Below, piece by piece: positions 35,866 to 46,229 of a stretch of 64,000 nucleotides of DNA (its first letter is position 1; each line of letters starts with the position of its first letter). Source of the stretch: Camellia lanceoleosa (lineage: Eukaryota > Streptophyta > Magnoliopsida > Ericales > Theaceae); contig CM045768.1 of NCBI GenBank assembly GCA_025200525.1, positions 48,372,425 to 48,436,424 on the forward strand, written 5' to 3'. Both the position numbers and the translations under genes were made by a program. The notes beneath the pieces were generated by a model. That model ran no database searches and had not been told where the DNA came from. It worked only from the letters and a program-made list of their open reading frames with translations.

Positions 35866-38800
35866 TGTAGTCCGACTTTCCGCGCTCCTTTCAAAAGGTG
35901 AATAGCCCTACAGTTGGACTCCACTTGTGGTTTTGAATTTGATTTCACAAGTATAATGTGAAGTAGTGAAAACACAAAAAGAGTCCAAATCTGACAATTC
36001 TTTGTGGAAAATCGATGTTTGAATCAAATGCCAAAAATGGATTGCTTTGCCAGATTTCAGAATCGCCACCTAAATATTTTTGGAAAATTTAGGAAACCTG
36101 AGAGTGCCAAAGTCTATTAGTCCGTCGGCACTAAAGTGTCTCAGCTCGAGAATTTAGATACGAGAGGGGAAGGTCATGAATTGAGCACCCCAATCACTTG
36201 ATCAAAGATCGGCTTCTACTAATCATGATGTGTTCCTTATTTACATTATATGCCATTGTTCTGATTTATTAGCTATTTTTCTACTATGTGACACTCATAC
36301 AAATATAGACTAGTTTGCAAGAATTGGAACATTTGATCTCATGTTTTGTTTTGAAATTGTTTTGTGAATTTGCCACTTGAAAAAGTGGGCTTTAAAATGA
36401 ACATTTAATCAAACCATCACAGTTCAAACATTCAGCCTTCATCCACAGGCATTCAAACAATTATATCACTTAAGCAATTAGCCTCATCGAATTTATACTT
36501 AGGACATGGCAACACAAACACTCGATGCAAAATGCTAAAACATAAAACCTCACCTAGTACTCCGAGCCAAAATGGTGAACAAGTTAGCAAAAGATACATA
36601 TTCCTAACTTATGCGATTATGGCTAATGCAACACACACATTATGTATTTTATAAGGTCGACTATGAGCATGACATATGATTTCATTCAAGACATGCGAGA
36701 GAGTACGTATTCAAGAAATGAATTTGGACATTAATATTAGGTTAGCGTGATGAGTTGAACCTTATATGCATGCAAGACAAATGGATGCAAAACATGAGAA
36801 TGCTAATGAAACGTGATGCCCTGTACTAACCATCGTAAGCGAATAAATAAAAGGGAGAAAGACGTGGGGTTGGAAAACATACATACTATTACAACATTTG
36901 ATCCCTCACGTAGGAGGGTGCGAATCAATGTCCGAAAGTCCAAATTAGACTAATTATTACAAAGCCGTATGAATAAATAAAGTAGGCTAAGCTAATTAAC
37001 TAGCTAATTATGCTATCTATGCTATTACAATGAATAACCAAGATTATTACCCCAGATAAATAAACTAACTTCCTAAGCTAATTAATTACAACAATTATAA
37101 AGGGATAATAATAATTACAACACGTTAATGATGAGATTAATTACAATAAACAAATTTAAATCAATTAATTACAATAAACATAATATAAGCAAGGATGCGC
37201 TAGAATTGCATGTATGCACATGCACGGTGCTCAAGAACAGCTCTGTCTACCCCAAGGTTGCCTTGTTTCACCTCAACTACTTCTCTCTGTTTTTTGCAAA
37301 AAAATACACTACTGACCAAACTTTGAGGGCCAACCGGCCCTTAATGAAGCCTGGCCGAGCATAGAGAAGATTGGTCGTGCCTCAGTTTTATGCAAAACTC
37401 TATTTTGTGTTCTGAAGTGAAAATAGGGTAGATAGAGTTGTTCAAGCTCTGTTTGTCTCTTTTTTCCTTCTCTGTCATGGCAAAGCCTCGAGAAAAGGTT
37501 GAAATTGATTCCAAAGCCATCAATGAGCAAGTTGAATGCTCGATAATCTCGGATACAATTTTGGGCAAAAATCAATGAAATGTAATGAATATGACCACCC
37601 CTCCCTCTTATCATGAAATGAACTCAAAGAAGGTGGTAGAGACGTTTTAAGAATGATCAAAACGCCATGAATTAGCGCATAATCACTTTTGACTCGATAA
37701 ACTTGGCATAACGTCGGGCCAAGTCTAAGCAATTTAAATCATTTTCTTTATGTGCGTTGATCCGATTTTAAACCAATTTGTTTAGTCATTGCCATTCATT
37801 AGTCCATTTGTCCATAGTGATGTTAAAGTCCACTAAATAAGAAATAACATCAAACGAGAGGTTCTTCTAAAACATGAGAGAGAAAAAGACTATACTGTTG
37901 ACAATGAATCTCTGAAAAGATTAAGTCATTAAGTAGGAGTCTCTCTTACATGTTTTGAGCAACCTCAATCGGTTGAAATCATTCTCAAGAATAAAAGAGA
38001 TAGATGATTAGATGATTTGTTAGAGTGAGACTCTTAACATGAAAAGTAAGTAAAGGAAATCTTGGAACAACATGCAACAAATTATGTATGACAATTCATG
38101 TGACAACAACTAAACTAAACAAAGCATGAATTATTTAAATAACTTAGAACAGCCCTAAAATAGTCCTAAACAGAAAAATAAAAAATAAAAAAAAATCAAT
38201 GGCTAAAAATGCATGAAAAGAGCCTAAAAAGCTAAACAACAAAGAGAAGAATCAACACTAGTAAGCAAGAACAAGGAGGGGTGGCTAACCCCTCTACTTT
38301 TGAAACCTCAAAGCAAGATCTTTAGCCCTTTTTTAACTCTGAAAATCAGTGTAGATAACAAAGAAAAAGAGTGGAAAAGTAAGGGCTTGAGCTATAGGTA
38401 AAGATGTAGAAATAGTGTAAACTCTCTCTACTCTTTTTGGTAGCTCTCCAAACGCAAACTCAAACACTTGGATGAGGATGAAAGCAACACAAAATGATAA
38501 GAACTTGATAGCAAATGAAAGGGTTGAAAGCAAGAAGAAAGAACAAGCTTATACCTCTCAAAGAAGTTAACTCTTGTTTGTGATCCAAACTAAGTAGCAA
38601 CACACCCTCAAGCTTGAATTAGGCTTTTCAAAGATAAACTATAGCTCTAAGATAGTGAGACAAGGTTGTGTATGGTGTATGGAGATGGCACAAGGGAAGT
38701 AGGTTAACTCAAAATTTGCTTGCCATCGAAAAAAGAGGAATGAAGAGCTCTCAAGGTGTATATAAGCTTTCTGGAATTTTTGTCAACCTCTAGAATTTGA

Positions 38801-39150
38801 GCTCAAAAGGTGATAAATATATTCAAAAATGGATAATTGGCGGGGTCCCACCCAAAACAGTGTTTCTCGCTACCAAGGTCCGGCCGGCCATTCATAGCCA
38901 TAGCTGGCCTTCACTGAGGCACGGCTGGGCATCCACACCCTCCCCTATTTTTTTGGTTCAAACCTAGCTCAGGGTGGCAAAAGGTCCAAAAATGAGACTC
39001 AGAGATTCAAACAAGGTAAATGTTGACGATTTGAGGTTATTTCGAGAGCCTACTTGAATCCGAATCACTGTGAATTCAAAGCACACAATTCAACTTTCAT
39101 CATCGAGTGTATCGAACCAAGCGCCTAAGTCTTGCGAGAGGTCAAAATGG
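35866..39150 (-). mobile_element. 3' LTR of the Ogre-like element (left copy on the plus strand)
   Basis: On the plus strand it starts with TGTAGTCCGACTTTCCGCGC and runs collinear with 57155-60409 until GTCAAAATGG at 39150. It then loses the terminal GGTGTCTA seen in the other copy. By eye the first 350 bases differ from the other LTR at roughly one site in twelve, and there are indels (about 45 bp near 37870-37930). This suggests an old insertion. Confidence 0.88.
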
Positions 39151-39234
39151 ACAGAGCTCGAGCAGTCATGAAGTGACGTGAGTGAATGTCAAAGCCCAAA
39201 GATGACTCATTTTGACAAGGCCGCAAGACTTGGG
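39127..39234. repeat. Short inverted repeat at the inner edge of the 3' LTR
   Basis: AAGTCTTGCG...GTCAAAATG (39127-39149) is repeated in inverted form as CATTTTGAC...CGCAAGACTT (39208-39231). The LTR edge is thus followed by an inverted copy of itself where the polypurine tract should lie. Confidence 0.65.
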
Positions 39235-39274
39235 CAAGAAAGCAAGACATAAATTAGATTGGTTGTGCTGGTAA

Positions 39275-39322
39275 GCTGCCTACATATCCCTTTACAAGAA
39301 ATCAAACCAGCGTAGTTCAAGG
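39275..39322 (+). repeat. Structured motif, copy 1 (partner at 46014-46062)
   Basis: CTGCCTACATATCCC...AATCAAACCAGCGTAGTTCA. Copy 2 has the same frame of conserved blocks in the same orientation. The two copies enclose the tandem array and the antisense ORF cassette. Confidence 0.6.
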
Positions 39323-39619
39323 GCAAAATGCAAACCTAAGATGCAAGAACATAACTTATGATCATGCAATAAGGCCATGTAATGAAACACTTGAATACAA
39401 CTGCAATGCAAAGAAAATGCCACATTTAAACAAACCGAAACAAGGTACAACAATTCCAACCATGAAAAGAAGTAAGTAAATAAACATGCCTCGTGTGGGA
39501 AACATGAGCCAAACTACATTTCATGTAGAAATGATGTAAGAAAACTATGCAAGCCCAACTATGCATCGCATAGGAAAGGCGAAGGGCGACGTAACCATCG
39601 AGCGCACTCGAGGTCTCAA

Positions 39620-40280
39620 CCGAGATCCAAACACATTACACGCGAGATGAGGAAATGTGGTGTGAACATTGGGCACACCCAATATTTTTAACCGATTTGC
39701 AATCCTAACGCGCCACACGCGACAGGAGGAAATGTGGTGTGAACATCGGGAGCACCCGATGTTTTTAACCGATTTGCAATCCTAACGTGTCACACGCGAG
39801 AGGAGGAAAGACGGTGTGAACATCGGGTGCACTTGATGTTTTTAACTGATTTGCAATCCTAACGTGTCACATGTGAGAGGAGGAAAGATGGTGTGAACAT
39901 CGAGCGCACCCGATATTTTTAACTGAAGGTATAATCCTAACGCGTTACATGTGAGAGGAGGAAAAATGGTGTGAACATTGGCGCACTCGATGTTTTTAGC
40001 CAAATGTACAATCCTAACACGTCACATGCGAGAGGAGGAAAGGTGGTGTGAACATTGGGTGCACCTGATATTTTTAACCGAACGTACAATCCTAACGCGT
40101 CACACGCGAGAGGAGAAAAGGTGGTGTGAACACCGGGCGCACCTGATGTTTTTAACCGAAGGTACAATCCTAACGCGTCACACGCGAGAAGAGGAAAGGT
40201 AGTGTGAACACCAAGCGCACCCGAAGTTTTTAACCAAAGGGACAATCCTAATGCATCACACGCGAGAGGAGGAAAAAGCA
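39620..40280. repeat. Tandem array of 77-78-bp units, eight copies plus a partial first one
   Basis: Unit starts (AATCCTAAC) lie at 39701, 39778, 39855, 39933, 40010, 40088, 40166 and 40244. Each unit contains CGCGTCACACGCG and CATCGGG-GCA-CCCGATG-type short palindromes. Units differ by a few bases. Because 78 is a multiple of three, chance frames stay open on both strands (39937-40296 minus and 39978-40202 plus); these are not genes. The array sits beside the 3' LTR, a known place for satellite-like arrays in this retroelement group. Confidence 0.9.
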
Positions 40281-40299
40281 ACAAAAGAGCAAGCACGAC

Positions 40300-41118
40300 T
40301 TAGAACTCAATACAAAAAGAGATCCAATTACAAAGTGTAAACACGAGTTAACGTAAATCAAAATGATGCACAAAAAATGATATCCAAATAGTAATTTTGA
40401 AAATCAAGTTGTTTGATTTGATTTTTTTGTTTTTGTTTTTTTGCAAATTGATTTTATCCAAAAAGCAGCATGTTACAACTTTACAGAACAAATTACAATT
40501 TACCGAAACAATTAACAAAATATATATAAACTAACAACATGATTCACACAACACAAGTTGTGAGTTTAACCGAAACAAACAAGTTATGAGTTTAACCAAA
40601 ACGATCCAAACAAATCACATTAATTAACAAAACAAACATTTTGTCGTTGTTCTCTTCTTCTTTTTTTTTTTTTTCCTTCTTTTCTTTTAACTCTATTTTT
40701 TTTTTTAATTTTTATTTTTAGATTAAGGTCCCAGAATACTAAACAGAAAGCACACACCACGACTTTATAAAACACAAACTCATCCCTATTTTGCACACAC
40801 CCAAACCCGAAAATCACACACTCTCTCTAGGACTCCTCTCTCTCTAGTTTTCTCCTCTCCTCACAAAAACCCAACAAACCTCACAAAATTTTCCTAAAAA
40901 TGCTTGTTCTCCTTTACATTTTGAACCGATTGAAACTTGATTTGGTGAAGCTTTGAGTTTTCTCTTCGTTTTTCTTAGATTCTCACTCACTTTCCTTTTC
41001 CCTCTTTGAGCTCCCTCATCTCCCTTGGTTTTCTCTCTCCTAGGGTTTGAGATTTTGAGGTTTTCACTCCAAAAATCACTCATCCACTCACTTTTCTTCA
41101 CTTTTCCATCTCCTCTCT
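40300..41118. other. Spacer and leader upstream of the antisense PMD ORF
   Basis: It is AT-rich up to about 40800, then CT-rich from 40815 to 41118, like a 5' leader just before the ATG at 41119. No separate gene was seen. The minus-strand frames here (40620-40817 and 40844-41101) are Lys/Glu-rich mirror frames of the CT-rich DNA. Confidence 0.5.
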
Positions 41119-43714
41119 ATGGCTAGTAACGAAGTACCCATTCCTGACCCCGCCGCAGGTATTGGTGTTGCCCTAGTGTGGATATGGAGGCGGAAGAGGC
41201 TGCTGCATTGCTTCCCCTTGCCGAGAGGCCCTTTGATGCAGATACTTACAAGCCACGTACACACATGCCACCACCGAGCGGTATTTTGAGATTTGAGGGC
41301 TTCATCCCAGGGTTAGATGAGGACACCCTACCACGAGAGCCCACAGAGCACGTATCTGCCAACGCCTCCACGGTACGCAACTTTTCCCTTTCTTTTACTT
41401 TGCACACATGTTGAAACTAATGAACAAACCACTCGTTTCTACTATACATATACTAATAAAACTCCTAATTGATAGGTGATAGCCAAGACGATAGGTAGCT
41501 ATGGCTCCATATCTGGCCCCTGACATTGGTACGAGCGGCTTCCTGCAGAGGTCCATACTTTAGTTGATGCTGCTGGCTTTGGGCCCTTCTGCTCCGGGCT
41601 TATACAGATGAGGGCTGAGTCATGGCTTTATGGGGCCCTGGTAAAGAGATGGTAAGATACCACCGGCTCATTCCACTTCTCCTCAACTAGGGAGATGACG
41701 CTGACCCTATACGACTTCTCGATGTTGACTGGTTTATGGGTTAGGGTCGGCAGCCTAGTCCCCTTTGATTCGGATATGACCCAATGGACGGCTGCACAGC
41801 TCCAGCTTCTCGGGGCGATCCCAAACACCACCAGCCACGGGATGGTGCGCTACAACTAGTTTTTGGAGCACTTTTCTGGCACTCAACCAGCTACTGTAAA
41901 TGAGGCTGCCCAGTACACTCGTGGCTTCTTCATAGATCTTTTCAGTACTACCCTGTTTATGAACAGGGAAAATACCGTGGAGTTATACCTTCTAGGGGCA
42001 TTGGTGGACTTTTCTCGGGTGGTGGAGTACGACTGGAATGGTGTCGGCCTAGCCACCTTATACTGCTACATGAGTTCCGTTTCCTGCCGCAAGACGGATT
42101 CACTCAACGGCTATTGGAGGGTTTGGGAGGTATACCCTACACTCATTTTTCTGACATGCTTTATATTCTGCTCACTGTTGCATTTCTTGTTCATCTGATC
42201 TATTTTTCACATGTCTTCTGTTTGCAGCTTTGGGTCTATACATATTTCACTTCCCTGGCTCTAGTCCTAGTGAGGTCGATCGAGTTGTCAGTACCTTGCT
42301 CCCGGTACTACAACTCGCGGTTCGAACGACATCGCCTTATAGACTGAACCTTCTCGTACTTTCACCACTTATTTGACACAATCACTGCGGACCAGGTAGC
42401 AAAATACCAGCCTTTAGCTTTTACTTACTATAAGCATATTGCACTGTTCCACACTACACGGTCACTCTCATGCTGTTGTATTTGTACCATATTGCCATTC
42501 TCATGCTGTACAAATTTCTGATACTGCACTGCCATTCTCATATTGTACTGATATCTGACATTGCACTGATTTCCTCATACTGCACTGATTTCGGATACTA
42601 CATTGACATTTGACACTGCATTGATTTTCTCAAGTTGACTGGCATCCTTGGGTGGGCATTCCCTAAGTGTCAAGGACGACCTATACCACTGCATGGCATG
42701 CCTCTATGATGAGGATTCTGTTCGAGGGCCCTTTTGGCTGGGCGTACTACATAGGGAGAGGTTCATCTGCCAGATGCAGGGCGTCACTGACCCCGACATT
42801 CCTCATCCTCCTCTTCCCAGCATGAGGGTAGTGGATGATTTGCAGGATGGTCCTCAGATCAACCTCTTGATGATAGGCGATGACGGTGATTATCATCATG
42901 AGCCTGGCGACTTCAATACCTTTTTACACACCCGGGTGATGGCATCTCTTACCCCAGGCATGGCTCAAGCTGTGTTGGAGGTTGCTACTGCTGCTGCTGC
43001 TGCTGCGGCGGTTGGCGATATGCTTGTTGGAGGTGCCCCTACCGTTGCTCCCATGCCTAGACTTCCTGTGATCCCACTGAGATCGTGTACATGCGTCTGG
43101 ATGGAGTGAACGCGCAGATCTCATTTGAGCACATCGAGGAGAGGGACCGCAAGCTAGTGTTTGCTCCTGGCATCGAGCAGGTATACACTTCTTTATGCTA
43201 GTCCATACTGCACTTTAGCTTATTTTCTGTCATTTCTATTCATTGTCCACTATTACTTCTGTCTACCTGTCTCAGATTCTATTCTTTTTGCAGATCTCCT
43301 GGGAGTACGATAATGGCTGCTCCTCATAGTACGGAGAAGGCAGACTGCCTCAGTCACCCATGTGATCGAGGTACATTCTATCTGCGGTTTACTGTTGTTG
43401 CCATACTATGCACTCTGTTAATTCATACTGATATATGTCCTCTTTTTAGCTTGAGCCCATGCCAGCAGTGCCTACAGGACTTTCTACAGTTAGGAGAATA
43501 AGGAGACAGGGCCTAGTGAGAGGCCGAAGAGGAGATGATCGAGGGAAAGGTCAAGTGAGGTAGCGCTCGCCTTCCGAGGAGTCTTTTGACGGATCCACGA
43601 CCCCCGAGGATGAAGGAGAAGAGGTTGACTTGCGGTCCAGTAGCCTTAGCGATGACAATGACGCACCTCTTCCACAGCCGAGGAGGAAGAGGGCAAGGAT
43701 GGGCTATCGATGAT
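41119..43714 (+). pseudogene. Decayed plant mobile domain (PMD) ORF, antisense to the retroelement genes
   Basis: Starting at ATG 41119, the plus strand carries broken pieces of one protein: 41178-41372, 41476-42125, about 42231-42395, and 42640-43110 onward to an Arg-rich, acidic tail ending near 43714. Recognisable PMD phrases are LVDAAGFGPFCSG, STREMTLTLYDFSMLTGL, LLGALVDFSRVVEYDWNG and YWRVWE. Gaps between pieces end and begin with GT/AG and may be introns. A frameshift lies near 41175, and in-frame stops lie near 41521, 41652 and 41857, at places where relatives have tryptophan. PMD proteins include Arabidopsis MAIN/MAIL1, and the domain also occurs in transposons. It lies between pol and the 3' LTR in reverse orientation. 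It was probably acquired from a PMD-bearing DNA transposon (inference). Confidence 0.82.
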
Positions 43715-44300
43715 GATGATGATTTGCTATTTTGTTTATTTTTTTCTTTGTGCTTTTGTTTTGCTATGTAGTTAAAGACTAACTTTAGATAGACCCATTG
43801 TTTTTGAAGACTTTTTCTTTTGTTTTTTTTGCTTTGTTTTGTAAAACAATGATCTGGGCTAAACCCGCTAGTTTATAAAAGATAAGTTTTTGTTAAATGA
43901 TCTCTTTGCACAATGTGATGACTGGCATAACCCTTACACAAAATTGATTCATGAATCGGATAATGACTTACAACTGGTTAAAAAGTAAAATACAACCCGA
44001 TAATAGAAAAACAAAATGAAAACAACCAAAAAAATACTAAGTAACACTTGGTACAAACAAAACAAGACTCAAAAGTATAGTCGTGGTCTACTCGAACAAA
44101 GGCCAGCTTTTGCTGCAACTGCACTGAACTAGACCAGCACTAAGACCTGGTTGGGCTTCACTGATGCACGGCCGACCATCAGTGTGATGTCGGTCAGTGC
44201 TGTCTAGCTATCATGCATAGCTCCTTCTCAAACTCTATAAATAGTGCTCCCATGCTGTTTTTCTGGCAAACTCACAAGTCTTCGATAACTTGCTCTCAAA
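43715..44300 (+). other. Spacer between the two antisense ORFs
   Basis: A T-rich tail follows the PMD ORF and could hold its polyadenylation region. Near 44140-44200 a phrase (GGGCTTCACTGATGCACGGC) resembles LTR text near 38920 (CTTCACTGAGGCACGGCTGG). No other gene was seen. Confidence 0.5.
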
Positions 44301-45543
44301 ATGGAGATGTTACTTGTCAATAGACTTCGAGACTGGATAGCCACTTTGGATGGCTCGAAAAAGGTGAATTTCTGTGGTTTCGACCTAAACGCCCTTTTTC
44401 CTTTGAGTTGCACTTCTCTTTGCTTTCCATCCCTTCAAGCCGCAGTTCGATGTTAGAACCTGGTCACACATGTATTTCAATTTGGATCTCAAGAAATGTG
44501 TCCAACACTCAAAGAATTTCAAGCACTGATGGAATCCCGACGCGATGAAGAAATCATGCCTCAGCCCCATTTTAACCATGCCCAGGCTTTGGGATGGATG
44601 TGTGGATTATCATTGCATAAGGCTCGGTCTTTAGCTCATGATGAGGAGCTGGACATCCCTAGTTTAGTTCATCGATTTTCCGTTATTGGTGATAGGAGTG
44701 ACCTTCTCTGGTACAACCACTGACAACATGCTCTCTGTTTATGCTTACTTGCGTAACTCCTAATTGCCCTTAGTTTCGGCAGAGCCAGCATCCGATTGAT
44801 TAAAGTGACCCAAGGCTTGAAAGAGGGCAAGAACTGCATAGGTTTAGCACGGGCCGAAACTTTGATGGGTTTGGATGCTTTCCGTAGGGAAGAGACTACC
44901 CGCTTTGCAAGGAACCCACTACTTCTCCAAGTATTATTTCCACCCTTCTAATTTATAATTCTTATATCACACATCACTCATTCTCTGTTTTTCTCTCGCA
45001 AAACCCTTTCCTTACTTTGCCCTTAATGCACCTCTCTATTTTTTATTCTCTCTTATTTTTCGTCCCTTCCCAGGTATGGTTGATAGATAAACTGTAGGTA
45101 GTGGGCCCTTGCCCCAAATACTCGGCTAGGGCTTATTTCTTTTGCTAACGGCTGATAGATTTCCCTTTAGAGGGTTTATGGTGCGATTGGATATGCAAAT
45201 GGTCCGCAGCTGATATATTTTGGCGTTGCCCCTGGTTTAATTTAGCTGAGATGAGCTACAGCATGTCCCGATAGTCGGGTGTAGTGTTAATTGGCCTTAC
45301 ACATTGCATGTTCTATTTTCCTCTCCAGTTCTGACGCCAGTTTGGGCATGATCAGATACGTCCAGATGAGGGAGTGAAATACATAGCTTCATTTCCAGTT
45401 CGTGCTTCACACTTGCCTCGGTATCTCGCGGCGTGGAGGACAAGAGAGATTATGGTCCCTTCCATTAGTTTCAGTTACACCTTGTCTGAGGAGTGTTTGA
45501 CTTGGCTTGGAGAGGAGGCAGAGGTTGGACCATCTTTGGCATA
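44301..45543 (+). pseudogene. Second decayed antisense ORF, DUF7745-like transposon-associated protein
   Basis: Plus-strand pieces begin at ATG 44301 (MEMLLVNRLRDWIATLDGSK) and continue through 44496-44723 (phrases MCPTLKEFQALMES, HAQALGWMCGLS, DIPSLVHRF), 44775-44930 (GLKEGKNCIGLARAETLMGL) and 45333-45543 (PVRASHLPRYLAAWRTRE), with several stops and possible introns between. This text resembles the plant transposon-associated family named DUF7745 in domain databases; I recognise it by style and cannot confirm it here. It lies 590 bp after the PMD ORF on the same strand, so the two form one antisense cassette. Confidence 0.6.
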
Positions 45544-46013
45544 AAGCCACCTGACTCAACTGTGTCCCTAGTTTTACTACTTTGATATTTTATTTTCAAG
45601 TTTAAGATATAAAAAACATCTTTGATCTAAATCAAAGAGTTTGGAGAATGTACTTGTGTTGAAATCAATAAAATTAAAGTTGCGAATACTGAAAATTTTC
45701 CTTTCGGTCCCAAAAATGGTCCAAGTTGTAAAAGGGTAAAATTTTGAACAAAATTAACTTTTATTAAAACCTTCTAAAACAATTTTTGGAAACGATCACC
45801 ACCTGACATACATAGAATCAATCCTCAAGATGTACAATCCTGAATCAAAAGAAATCATAACTGCCCCTAGCTGCATATCATTGCTGCTGTTCTGTACTCA
45901 GCTTTTCTGCCTGAAATATGGAGCACAATCGAACTAATAGATGATGAACGAGGATGACTTGAAAACGTATAGGACAGTTGAACTGGAGATAGTTACGGCC
46001 GAATTTCAGGATG

Positions 46014-46062
46014 AAGTTGCCTACATATCCCAAAAATGGGAATCAAGCCTTATGTAGTTCAG
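46014..46062 (+). repeat. Structured motif, copy 2 (partner at 39275-39322)
   Basis: TTGCCTACATATCCC followed by GGGAATCAAGCC and TATGTAGTTC. CTACATATCCC and GGGA...TATGTAG can pair as a stem. It lies about 170 bp past the integrase stop. Confidence 0.6.
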
Positions 46063-46229
46063 TTTAGGTTCACTTGAGTATTAACTCTCTTTTTTTATGC
46101 TCTAACTTTTACCAAAGTTGTCCCTTTATGGTTTTTAACCTTGCGAGCTTAGTTTTTCTTTATTTCTAATTTTTCATGCTCTAAATTTCACCTAGGTCGC
46201 CCTTTCAGGTTTTCAGCCTAGCAAGCCTT

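Noticed and set aside
37128..37732. Short frames inside the LTRs (also 58420-58816)
   Set aside because: Equivalent frames occur in both LTRs but carry indels and stops, and there is no protein family. They are treated as LTR sequence.
39701..40280. Regular repeats that might be read as a CRISPR array
   Set aside because: Units are contiguous and similar throughout, with no unique spacers, and lie inside a plant retrotransposon. This is a tandem array.
39937..40296. 119-residue minus-strand and 74-residue plus-strand frames in the tandem array
   Set aside because: They stay open only because the unit is a multiple of three bases. There is no start context and no family match.
40844..41101. 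Lys/Glu-rich minus-strand frame before the PMD ORF
   Set aside because: It is the reverse of a CT-rich leader; no family match.
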